A stretch of 64,000 bases of DNA from Lysobacteraceae bacterium (GTDB lineage: Bacteria > Bdellovibrionota > UBA1018 > JAGTJX01): assembly GCA_023657465.1 (NCBI GenBank), contig JAGTJX010000003.1:738830-802829 (forward strand), written 5' to 3'. The notes below the pieces were generated by a model. It did not search any database, had not been told where the DNA came from, and saw nothing but the letters and a program-made list of their open reading frames with translations. How positions within the stretch are numbered: position 1 is the first letter of the stretch; each line of letters starts with the position of its first letter. The position numbers and the translations under genes were made by a program. Of this stretch, positions 25,759 to 32,827 are shown one piece after another.

Positions 25759-27251
25759 GTTTTTCTCAGTTGAGGGAATAGAATCACATCACGAATACTT
25801 GCAGAATCCGTCATGAGCATCACGAGACGATCAATTCCAATTCCTTGGCCTGCCGCGGGTGGCATTCCGTATTCGAGAGCTGTGACATAATCTTCATCCA
25901 TGTCACAGGCTTCAAGGTTACCGCTGTTTTTTGCGTCGACTTGCGAGAGGAATCTCTCATACTGATCGATCGGATCATTGAGCTCAGAGAAGGCGTTAGC
26001 CATCTCACGTCCGTAGACGAAGAGTTCGAAGCGATCGACCAAGAATGGATCTTTCTCGTTCTTACGAGAAAGAGGAGATACATCGAGTGGATAATGAGTC
26101 ACGAATGTCGGCTGAATGAGTTTTGCTTCCACTTCTGCATCGAAGATCGCCATGATGAGGCCACCCACTGTATCTTTTGGATCCATGTGAATGTCTTTTG
26201 ATTTGCCGTAAGCCACGAGCGACGAACGATCACGAATCTTCGTGCGATCTTTGAATCCACTCATTTCAATCACTGCGTCTTCCACTCCGATGCGCTTCCA
26301 CTTACCTCCGAAGTTGATTTCAGTTTCTTGATAGATTGTAGAGTTCTTACCATTCACTGCTTGGCAAACTGCACGGAAGAGTTCTTCAGTGAGAGGAATG
26401 AGATCCTCATAAGTTGCATACGCTTGGTAAAACTCAAGCATAGTGAACTCAGGATTGTGCTTAATCGAGATACCTTCGTTTCTAAAGTTTCTGTTGATCT
26501 CAAACACTCGGTCCATACCACCTACAAGTAGGCGCTTGAGATAGAGCTCTGGAGCAATACGTAAGTAGAGCTTCATGTCGAGTGTGTTGTGATGAGTGAT
26601 GAACGGCCTAGCATTCGCGCCACCAACAATCGGATGCATCATCGGAGTCTCAACTTCAATGAAGTCACGCTTCGTGAAAAACGTTCTCACCGCCTCGACG
26701 ACTTTAGAGCGCTTCAGGAATGTCTCACGACTGATCGAAGACATCATGAGATCCAAATAGCGTTGACGATACTTGATTTCGACATCAGCGATGCCATGGA
26801 ATTTTTCTGGAAGCGGTCTTAAAGACTTAGTCACTAAGTCTAATTTCTCGGCATGCACAGAGAGCTCACCTGTTTTTGTTTTAAACATGTAGCCTGAAAC
26901 AAAAATAATATCGCCAATATCATATCCACTAAAACGATCGTAAGCCTCATCGCCTAGCGCTGCTTTTTGTACGTAAGCTTGAATGACTCCTGAACGATCT
27001 TTGATTTGAACGAACGCAGCTTTACCAAACCCGCGAATCGCCATCATGCGACCCGCCACTGAGACAGGAATTTTCTGAGGATCTAATTCTTCTTTTGCTT
27101 TAGCCCCGTACTTCTCGTGGAGTTCACTTGCGAGCGCAGAAGGAGTAAATCCATTTTTGTAAGGATGATCTTGGTCTTCTAATCCTTTTTTAAGCTTCTC
27201 GAGTCTCACTTGGACTTGTTCGGATTCACTTTTAAAGCGATCTAAATTCAT
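25755..27251 (-). CDS. lysS: Lysyl-tRNA synthetase, class II
   Basis: About 498 aa. The ATG at 27251 (MNLDRFKSESEQ) is chosen because it overlaps the trxB stop as ATGA; the longer frame to 27293 would overlap trxB more. An OB-fold anticodon-binding domain (about residues 55-165) precedes the class II core with motif 1 around VETPMMHPIVGGANARPF, motif 2 RNFRNEGISIKHNPEFTMLE and motif 3 GIGIDRLVML. It charges tRNA-Lys. A housekeeping gene within the envelope array, coupled to both trxB and lolC. Confidence 0.96.
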   Translation of the reverse strand: MNLDRFKSESEQVQVRLEKLKKGLEDQDHPYKNGFTPSALASELHEKYGAKAKEELDPQKIPVSVAGRMMAIRGFGKAAFVQIKDRSGVIQAYVQKAALGDEAYDRFSGYDIGDIIFVSGYMFKTKTGELSVHAEKLDLVTKSLRPLPEKFHGIADVEIKYRQRYLDLMMSSISRETFLKRSKVVEAVRTFFTKRDFIEVETPMMHPIVGGANARPFITHHNTLDMKLYLRIAPELYLKRLLVGGMDRVFEINRNFRNEGISIKHNPEFTMLEFYQAYATYEDLIPLTEELFRAVCQAVNGKNSTIYQETEINFGGKWKRIGVEDAVIEMSGFKDRTKIRDRSSLVAYGKSKDIHMDPKDTVGGLIMAIFDAEVEAKLIQPTFVTHYPLDVSPLSRKNEKDPFLVDRFELFVYGREMANAFSELNDPIDQYERFLSQVDAKNSGNLEACDMDEDYVTALEYGMPPAAGQGIGIDRLVMLMTDSASIRDVILFPQLRKT

Positions 27252-28174
27252 GTGTGTTCCAAAAATCTTTCTGCATCGATTGCAGCCATGCAACCAGTAC
27301 CTGCTGCTGTCACTGCTTGACGATAATGTGGATCTGCAACATCTCCTGCTGCAAACACACCAGGAATATTAGTTTTTGTAGTTCCCGGTTCTACCCAGAG
27401 GTAGCCCGTCTCATTCATGTTCAATGATCCTACGAATGGAGTCGTATTAGGTTGATGACCGATAGCCACGAATACTCCAGTGACGGCGAGATCTTCGACC
27501 TTGCCCGTTTTTAAATTTTTTATTTTTACGCCAGAGACAGACTTATCTCCGTACACTTCTTCAATCGCTGAATCCCAGATGAATGAAATCTTCGGATTCT
27601 TCATCGCCTTTTCTTGCATGATCTTACTCGCACGGAGAGAATCACGGCGGTGAATGACTTTCACTGATTTTGCAAAACGAGTGAGGAACGTAGCTTCTTC
27701 CATCGCTGTATCTCCACCACCGACAACAGCGATGTCTTGGTTACGGAAGAAGAAACCATCACAAGTCGCGCAGGATGAAACACCTTTGCCCATGTAAGGT
27801 TTTTCAGAAGGAATATTTAACCACTTTGCTGATGCACCTGTAGCAACGATGAGAGTTTCCGTCTGCTCCACTTTTCCACCTTCGAAGTAGAGTGTGAACG
27901 GACGCTTACTCAAATCAACTTTGATCAGTTGTGCATGTAAGAATTGTGTTCCAAATCTTTCAGCCTGTTTTCGGAATTGAATCATGAGTTCAGGTCCCAT
28001 CACACCGTCAGGGAATCCTGGATAGTTTTCTACGTCAGTGGTGATGGTGAGCTGGCCGCCGGGTTGGACGCCTTCTACGCAGAGAGGTTGCAGATTTGCA
28101 CGACCCGCATAAATTGCAGCAGTTAATCCAGCAGGGCCTGACCCCAAAATGGTGACGGATCTTACACCCGACAT
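27248..28174 (-). CDS. trxB: Thioredoxin reductase
   Basis: 308 aa. FAD-binding GSGPAGLTAAIYAGRA at the N terminus, redox-active CATC (C135 and C138), NADPH-binding VVGGGDTAMEEATFL and C-terminal GVFAAGDVADPHYRQAVTAAGTGC. It reduces thioredoxin with NADPH in the cytoplasm. It starts 6 bases after the 59-aa gene and overlaps lysS by 4 bases, so it is the second gene of the long array. Confidence 0.96.
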   Translation of the reverse strand: MSGVRSVTILGSGPAGLTAAIYAGRANLQPLCVEGVQPGGQLTITTDVENYPGFPDGVMGPELMIQFRKQAERFGTQFLHAQLIKVDLSKRPFTLYFEGGKVEQTETLIVATGASAKWLNIPSEKPYMGKGVSSCATCDGFFFRNQDIAVVGGGDTAMEEATFLTRFAKSVKVIHRRDSLRASKIMQEKAMKNPKISFIWDSAIEEVYGDKSVSGVKIKNLKTGKVEDLAVTGVFVAIGHQPNTTPFVGSLNMNETGYLWVEPGTTKTNIPGVFAAGDVADPHYRQAVTAAGTGCMAAIDAERFLEHT

Positions 28175-28180
28175 GGATGA

Positions 28181-28360
28181 TTAATCCTGAACCAAGTCGA
28201 TGGACGCTGGAATGTACTCAGCATTTGCTTCTGAATCTTCCAAAGCTTTCACCATTGCATCTACTTCTGCTTGGGATACCTTTTCTCGTCTCACGTTACG
28301 TTCATAGATTCTGGTGTCGAATTTTTTTGCTTCAATTGCTTGGCTTAAGAGTGGGTACAT
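28181..28360 (-). CDS. Small charged protein, 59 aa, first gene of the envelope array
   Basis: A complete frame, MYPLLSQAIEAKKFDTRIYE followed by RNVRREKVSQAEVDAMVKAL and a Ser/Ala-rich tail to VQD. The sequence is amphipathic and helical, with no signal or membrane segment. There is no Shine-Dalgarno sequence, but a well-spaced promoter places the transcription start within about two bases of the ATG, suggesting leaderless translation. It ends 6 bases before trxB. I do not recognise a family; position and coding character support a real gene. Confidence 0.7.
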   Translation of the reverse strand: MYPLLSQAIEAKKFDTRIYERNVRREKVSQAEVDAMVKALEDSEANAEYIPASIDLVQD

Positions 28361-28368
28361 AATGAGTA

Positions 28369-28397
28369 TTTGTAATGCGGCTGGGTGTAGAAAGCAA
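28369..28397 (-). promoter_or_regulatory. Sigma-70 promoter of the envelope gene array
   Basis: Minus-strand TTGCTT, exactly 17 bases, then TACAAA. The predicted start is near 28362, next to the ATG at 28360. No other clear promoter-sized gap lies between here and the end of the array at 12184, apart from 28-37 base gaps. Confidence 0.55.
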
Positions 28398-28422
28398 GGC
28401 GCATAGATAGAGAGCTTCGCAC

Positions 28423-28445
28423 CAAAACCTCCACAGGAGGTTTTG
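28423..28445 (-). terminator. Hairpin between rhomboid gene and envelope array
   Basis: A perfect 10-bp inverted repeat (CAAAACCTCC / GGAGGTTTTG, loop ACA) lies 8 bases past the rhomboid stop. No T run follows on either strand, so it is a weak intrinsic terminator or an RNA-stabilising hairpin separating the two transcription units. Confidence 0.5.
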
Positions 28446-28453
28446 CCGCTTGC

Positions 28454-29215
28454 TCAGTGCCAAGTCTTAGGATCATTACGTGAGTCACCTTGCTTGAATA
28501 GCTGATTGAGGAAGTCCTTCTTAGGTGTTTTGGTATTGGTCACAACGAGCTTCAGATGAGGTGCCTTACCCTTACTTTTCGCCATGCGTTTAAGCCCAGT
28601 GATCCTCTGCTTCAAGAACACTGAAAGAAGAAGAAACAAAAATCCTCCGAGCATTCCTCCCAGATGCGCGATTCCGCTCAGTCCTCCACCGGGAGTAAAC
28701 ACCGTCGTAAAAAACTCCACTCCTGCCAAAACCCACACAAACACTTTGGCCTTCATTGGGAAGAGCATCATGAAAAGTAGCGTGCGCTCGCTAAACAAAA
28801 TCCCGTAAGCAACGAGAAGTCCATAGACTCCCCCCGAAGCTCCTATGAGTGGTATGGCAAGCGAGTCCGGTTGCCAGAAGATCAACTGCAAAATGATGTA
28901 AGAGAACCCCGCAAAAATAATCGACGCCAAATAGTAGCGAACAAACTTGGCTGTCCCCCACACCATCTCAAGCTCCGATCCAATCACGACTAGCATGAGA
29001 GCATTGAGCACCAAGTGAGTGACATCTCCATGAAGAAGACTGTAGGTGAAGATCTGCCAAACATGAAAATGTATCAGAAATCCAGATGGCCTCAGTCCCA
29101 ATACAGAGAGAACATGTCCACCCAGCCACCGATCCATGACTTGTTGAAAAACAAACAATCCTAAACTTAAAAACAAAATGGTCTTTACTGCGGGAGTGAG
29201 CCTGTAGTTCATCAT
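28454..29215 (-). CDS. Rhomboid intramembrane serine protease
   Basis: 253 aa with six predicted membrane helices. The catalytic serine is S128 in GASGGVYG, and the histidine is H184 in AHLGGMLGG. The TM2 region YSLLHGDVTHLVLNALML carries the supporting His and Asn residues. A basic cytoplasmic C-terminal tail of about 50 residues follows. It cleaves membrane-embedded substrates, which cannot be named. Its start overlaps the epimerase stop by 4 bases. It is the intact counterpart of the broken rhomboid at 4.6-5.1 kb. Confidence 0.93.
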   Translation of the reverse strand: MMNYRLTPAVKTILFLSLGLFVFQQVMDRWLGGHVLSVLGLRPSGFLIHFHVWQIFTYSLLHGDVTHLVLNALMLVVIGSELEMVWGTAKFVRYYLASIIFAGFSYIILQLIFWQPDSLAIPLIGASGGVYGLLVAYGILFSERTLLFMMLFPMKAKVFVWVLAGVEFFTTVFTPGGGLSGIAHLGGMLGGFLFLLLSVFLKQRITGLKRMAKSKGKAPHLKLVVTNTKTPKKDFLNQLFKQGDSRNDPKTWH

Positions 29216-29628
29216 TTGGAGGATGCCTCCATAATCTCAATCAGTAAACCGCCCGTCGTACTGGGATGAATAAAATTGATTCGCATCTGATGTGCGCCAA
29301 TCTTAGGCGATGGATAGATGAGCTTGTAACCAGCCTGAAGGAGTTCTTTTGAGAGGGAGTCTAGTTTACCTGTTTCCACTCTGAACGAGAGGTGGTGAAC
29401 CCCTGGACCACGTTTTGCGATGAATTTTGCGACGGTGCCTTCGGGATCTTCAACTTGAAGGAGCTCAATATTTGTTGTTGCGGTAGCGGGTTTCAAGAAG
29501 TGAACTTGCACGCCTTGATCGGCGACATGCTCTGTGCCGGAAGCTTTGAGTCCTAGAATTTCAAAAAGTTTTTTAACCTGAGGTAAATCATTAACTGCAA
29601 TTCCGATGTGATCGAGTGTGATTGTCAT
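29212..29628 (-). CDS. mce: Methylmalonyl-CoA epimerase (VOC family)
   Basis: 138 aa, the family's usual length. Paired beta-alpha-beta modules begin ITLDHIGIAVNDL (metal ligand His) and include GPGVHHLSFRV and GGLLIEIME (metal ligand Glu). It interconverts R- and S-methylmalonyl-CoA in propionate, odd-chain fatty acid and branched amino acid breakdown. No Shine-Dalgarno sequence precedes the ATG; instead a GC-rich hairpin and T-rich run end directly at it. It is coupled to the rhomboid gene. Confidence 0.87.
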   Translation of the reverse strand: MTITLDHIGIAVNDLPQVKKLFEILGLKASGTEHVADQGVQVHFLKPATATTNIELLQVEDPEGTVAKFIAKRGPGVHHLSFRVETGKLDSLSKELLQAGYKLIYPSPKIGAHQMRINFIHPSTTGGLLIEIMEASSK

Positions 29629-29715
29629 AAAAAGAAAGGGCCATTACCACTTGTTGCTGTACCTGATTTCGCCTCCCCAGACAAAATCATCAAGTGATAA
29701 CGGCCCTCAGTCAAT
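29629..29715 (-). ncRNA. Structured RNA or leader upstream of mce
   Basis: On the minus strand an outer 16-bp stem (arms 29706-29691 and 29653-29638) encloses an inner 10-bp stem (29688-29679 / 29674-29665, loop GGGG). Each stem contains two G-T pairs that are G-U in minus-strand RNA but would be C-A mismatches in plus-strand RNA, which fixes the strand. An 11-base bulge (AGGTACAGCAA) lies on the 3' side. The outer stem is followed at once by TTTCTTTTT, then the mce ATG, so it looks like an intrinsic terminator. A TATAGT box at 29728-29723 could start the transcript near 29715. I recognise no known family. Confidence 0.6.
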
Positions 29716-29897
29716 GTCAAAGACTATAGAGTACCCACCAGTAATCCCCCTAGCCTAGACACCTACATATCGACTGTGTCTGAGAAAACTTGAGTTATTT
29801 TTGCAACACTGTGCGAGCAAGGAACTACGAAGCTGTTTCACGCGAAGCGCCCTATCAAGCGCCAAATGGATAGAATAACCTTAGAGTCTACTAACGA

Positions 29898-29922
29898 AAA
29901 AGCCTCCAATTTGGAGGCTTCC
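29898..29922 (-). terminator. Intrinsic terminator after the Gly/Met-rich gene
   Basis: On the minus strand AAGCCTCC and GGAGGCTT form a perfect stem around a short AT-rich loop and run into a TTTTT stretch. It lies about 35 bases past the stop of the 627-aa gene. Confidence 0.8.
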
Positions 29923-29956
29923 GTGCGAATTTCACTAAAATTTTTATTAATTCTAC

Positions 29957-31840
29957 TTACTGAAAGTACAATTCGCGGTTAAAAAAACCACCACCTTGAA
30001 ACATTCCACCACCTTGAAACATTCCACCACCTTGAAACATTCGATAGTAGTTCTGTTGTGCTTCATAGAGCTGTTGCTGTGCATAAAAACTATTTTGCTG
30101 AGTCTGCATTTGTTCTTGCATGCGAACTTGTTGTTGCATCATCGCTTGTTGTTGCCACTGCATAAATTGCGGATTCATACCGCCCATACCCATGTTGCCG
30201 CCCCAGCCCATGCCTGGCATTCCGCCCATACCCATGTTGCCGCCCCAGCCCATGCCTGGCATTCCGCCCATACCGCCTAAACCTAAGTTAATTCCAATTC
30301 CAGCACCTGGGAATCCACCCATTCCGTACATTCCGCCCATGTTGCCGCCCCAGCCCATACCCATGTTGCCGCCCCAGCCCATGCCTGGGAATCCACCCAT
30401 TCCGTACATTCCGCCCATGTTGCCGCCCCAGCCCATGCCTGGGAATCCACCCATTCCGTACATTCCGCCTCCCCAGCCTCCACCACCGTATGGGTTCATA
30501 CCCATCATGCCCAACATTCCATTCATTCCAAAGCCACCGCAACTGCTGCCCATGAGAGGACTGCCAGGTGCCATTTGTGGACCATAGTTTGTGGTCTCTG
30601 GTTTGAGAGGGTCTTTCGCAGCCAAACCTAACAAGTTTTGGTTGCCAATATAGCCCGTGTTGTAAGCCTTGACATAATCATTGTACATGTTGGCGTTCGA
30701 CTGATTAGCAGCATTATGCGAATCCAAATAAGAGCTAAAACTGTTCGAATAACTATTCACAGCATTATTACAAACACTTGCATTGATCAGCGCTCCAGTC
30801 ACAGGAACTCCAAAACCAATCAAGCCTTGCACAATCAGCTCTCCAGTTGTTGGAGCACGGTGAACGTTACCCCACTGATCCTCATAAAAACCACTTCCGC
30901 CTGAGGACTGACGGCGTTTTTCTCTCAGAGTTTTTTTACAGTCTTTACAATTGGTGTCTAACAATGTGAACTCAGCATCCCAAGTAGTAATTAAACTATC
31001 GAGTTTATTAATATTTTTATCAAGTAGTGCAATGGCTCTCTCTGTTTCAAAAATATTATTGTCATAAATATTTGCTTGGCAGAGCTTGATTGCATTCAAA
31101 CACTTATCGGTGACTTTTCCAGCCATACCGGTGAAACCTTGATCTACAAACTTACTAAATAGCCACACGCAAGCATTGTCATCGCCCCAAACTTGTCCGC
31201 TATAAACATAGTTTCCGTTTGCATCTTTCTTTTTATCTTTGAGAGCTTTGTCGTTCGTTCCTTTAGTACCTTCAGGAAGGCCGTCGTTGTCTGCATCAGA
31301 ACCAACTGTTCCATCATCACCAGGAAGATTGGTCTTGTCACCTTTGAGTGGATTGTCAGTTTCGTATCCACCAGTGTCACCTTGATTATTTTGGTTAGCA
31401 CCTAGATGTAGACCGAATGCAGACCATTCAGATTTGTTATAGTGAAACCCAGCTTCACTGAGCATTTCAAAATCTTTACCACTACACGCTTCGAGACATT
31501 CCTTATTACAGAGCCCGTAAGCCTTTTTCTGTTTCTTCAATTCTTTTAATTTATCTTTGAGTTCTTTTTGAGCTCTGCGCTTGTCTTTTCTAGACTGCTC
31601 ACCTTGTTTAATTTTAGTTTTGTATTCCTGATATTTTTCAGCTTTTTCGTCTTCACTGAGTTTGCTCGTGTCGAGGCCTTCTTCAGAAGTAGAGGCTAAG
31701 AGGTCTTCAATATTTCCATCAGGGTCTTCTTGCGCATACACAGTTGCCATGTTCGCTGGCAGAGCAATTATCCCCACAAAGAGCCAGGTTGCTCCCTTTT
31801 TGAATAAATCTTTTTTCCAATGACGAACCGTTTTCATCAC
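29957..31840 (-). CDS. Secreted Gly/Met/Trp-rich repeat protein, 627 aa
   Basis: Signal peptide with a cut near VYAQE. A charged coiled-coil-like part (residues about 50-110) is followed by a D-rich segment (SDADNDGLPEGTKG) resembling a thrombospondin type 3 calcium-binding loop, then a region with several cysteine pairs (e.g. NCKDCKK). The C-terminal third holds imperfect 14- and 18-residue repeats of GMGGMPGMGWGGNM and MYGMGGFPGMGWGGNMGG type. A Gln/Met-rich stretch and three MFQGGG units follow. No family is recognised. A surface, matrix or metal-binding role is possible but is inference. A terminator follows. Confidence 0.75.
   Translation of the reverse strand: MMKTVRHWKKDLFKKGATWLFVGIIALPANMATVYAQEDPDGNIEDLLASTSEEGLDTSKLSEDEKAEKYQEYKTKIKQGEQSRKDKRRAQKELKDKLKELKKQKKAYGLCNKECLEACSGKDFEMLSEAGFHYNKSEWSAFGLHLGANQNNQGDTGGYETDNPLKGDKTNLPGDDGTVGSDADNDGLPEGTKGTNDKALKDKKKDANGNYVYSGQVWGDDNACVWLFSKFVDQGFTGMAGKVTDKCLNAIKLCQANIYDNNIFETERAIALLDKNINKLDSLITTWDAEFTLLDTNCKDCKKTLREKRRQSSGGSGFYEDQWGNVHRAPTTGELIVQGLIGFGVPVTGALINASVCNNAVNSYSNSFSSYLDSHNAANQSNANMYNDYVKAYNTGYIGNQNLLGLAAKDPLKPETTNYGPQMAPGSPLMGSSCGGFGMNGMLGMMGMNPYGGGGWGGGMYGMGGFPGMGWGGNMGGMYGMGGFPGMGWGGNMGMGWGGNMGGMYGMGGFPGAGIGINLGLGGMGGMPGMGWGGNMGMGGMPGMGWGGNMGMGGMNPQFMQWQQQAMMQQQVRMQEQMQTQQNSFYAQQQLYEAQQNYYRMFQGGGMFQGGGMFQGGGFFNRELYFQ
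30175..30476 (-). repeat. Coding tandem repeats of 42 and 54 bp
   Basis: Near-identical units sharing CATGTTGCCGCCCCAGCCCA on the plus strand are repeated about five times, in a 42-bp form (14 residues) and a 54-bp form (18 residues). All keep the reading frame of the 627-aa gene. The DNA copies are nearly identical, implying recent duplication or homogenisation and possible length variation between strains. Confidence 0.85.
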
Positions 31841-31914
31841 GCGTCCTCGCTTAAACTAAGTTTAATTAAGACTAACGACTTGCGCTAATCTTAGAGCACG
31901 TTCCCTAAGGGATA

Positions 31915-31934
31915 GTGTATCAAAATAGATACAC
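31915..31934. promoter_or_regulatory. Inverted repeat upstream of the 627-aa gene
   Basis: GTGTATC, six bases, GATACAC is a perfect operator-like palindrome about 75-95 bases before the start of the minus-strand 627-aa gene. On that strand TTGAGC, 17 bases and GATACA overlap it, so a repressor could block a promoter. The protein that binds is unknown. Confidence 0.4.
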
Positions 31935-32017
31935 GTCAGCTCAAATCCTTTTCGGACGAGTGCGATTAAATCATTAATAGATTTATTATTCAGCTAACTA
32001 TCTGAAATCTAAGCCGA

Positions 32018-32131
32018 TTAAGCTCTGGATTTCTTGACGGTTTCCTTACGTTTAGCGAGTCTAGCCTTCTTTTTGACTTGGCTTACACGACGTTTTGTAT
32101 AGATGGTTTTGTTTTTTCTTCCTCTGCCCAT
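32018..32131 (-). CDS. Small very basic protein, 37 aa
   Basis: The frame MGRGRKNKTIYTKRRVSQVK continues KKARLAKRKETVKKSRA. About 40% of residues are Lys or Arg and none are acidic except one Glu. This composition fits a small ribosomal or nucleic-acid-binding protein, like the tiny basic proteins associated with ribosomes in some lineages. No Shine-Dalgarno sequence is visible. It occupies what would otherwise be an empty 376-base gap. I do not recognise a family. Confidence 0.55.
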   Translation of the reverse strand: MGRGRKNKTIYTKRRVSQVKKKARLAKRKETVKKSRA

Positions 32132-32217
32132 AGGCAGGTAGAATTAAATGGTTTTCGTTTTCGAGTCAAGAGAGATACAATTTTTAAGCTTATCGAAATA
32201 GTAGCCCTCAAGGCTCA

Positions 32218-32817
32218 ATGGGAGAGTGCATGGAAGCAGTTCAAAACGTAACGCAAAGTTCAAAAAACATGGAAACACATAATTTCAAAGTCGGTGATGT
32301 CGTAGTCTATGGAACCCGTGGCAAGCATACCATCATCTCTATAGAGAACAGGACTATGGGCGACCAAGCCATGTCGTTCTATAAACTAGAGCCAGTCAAT
32401 TACGCTGTCGCTAAACGCGTGAGCACGAACTCAGCCTCTATCCTTGTTCCTGCAGCTACGGCTAGGAAGTCTGGACTGAGAGACAATTGCTCTGCTCTCG
32501 AGATGGAGAAGGCCATTCAACTACTGAATCAGAAGGACGCTGACGTCCCAGATAGCATCCTCAACATTCCTGCAAACAAGCTTGGCACAGAAATCGAGAA
32601 ACTCTGTAATGAGTTCGGTGCTCTAGGGATTGCTCAATCGATTCAAGTTCTCGTGACTATACAAAGACGAGATGCTGCGATGCCTAAGAATCTCCAGGCA
32701 CTTCTAGATCAATTGCTGAAGAACCTCTGCCGTGAGTTTGCTGATCACCGGGGTGAGACACCTTCGAATGAGATCGAAGCCGAGCTGCGTAAGAGTTTGA
32801 AACTCAAGCTAAACTAG
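32218..32817 (+). CDS. CarD-like transcriptional regulator
   Basis: 199 aa. The N-terminal CarD/TRCF RNA-polymerase-interacting domain is seen as FKVGDVVVYGTRGKHTIISIENRT-like sequence (about residues 20-75), including KLEPV. The C-terminal helical DNA-contact domain is typical of CarD/CdnL proteins, with repeated L-C-x-E-F-G-A-L type helices. These proteins stabilise open promoter complexes. The first ATG is used; ATG codons at 32230 and 32269 are alternatives, the latter just before the domain. Confidence 0.8.
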   Translation: MGECMEAVQNVTQSSKNMETHNFKVGDVVVYGTRGKHTIISIENRTMGDQAMSFYKLEPVNYAVAKRVSTNSASILVPAATARKSGLRDNCSALEMEKAIQLLNQKDADVPDSILNIPANKLGTEIEKLCNEFGALGIAQSIQVLVTIQRRDAAMPKNLQALLDQLLKNLCREFADHRGETPSNEIEAELRKSLKLKLN

Positions 32818-32827
32818 GTTTTTAACC

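Noticed and set aside
29629-29715. Bacterial SRP (4.5S) RNA or a known riboswitch at the mce leader
   Set aside because: AGGTACAGCAA faintly resembles the SRP AGCAGC side, but the GGAA tetraloop and symmetric loop are missing; no riboswitch core recognised.
30175-30476. Possible CRISPR array
   Set aside because: Units are tandem with no spacers and keep a coding frame.
29996-30587. Pro/His-rich plus-strand frames
   Set aside because: They are the antisense of the Gly/Met repeats; no start signals and biased by the repeat composition.
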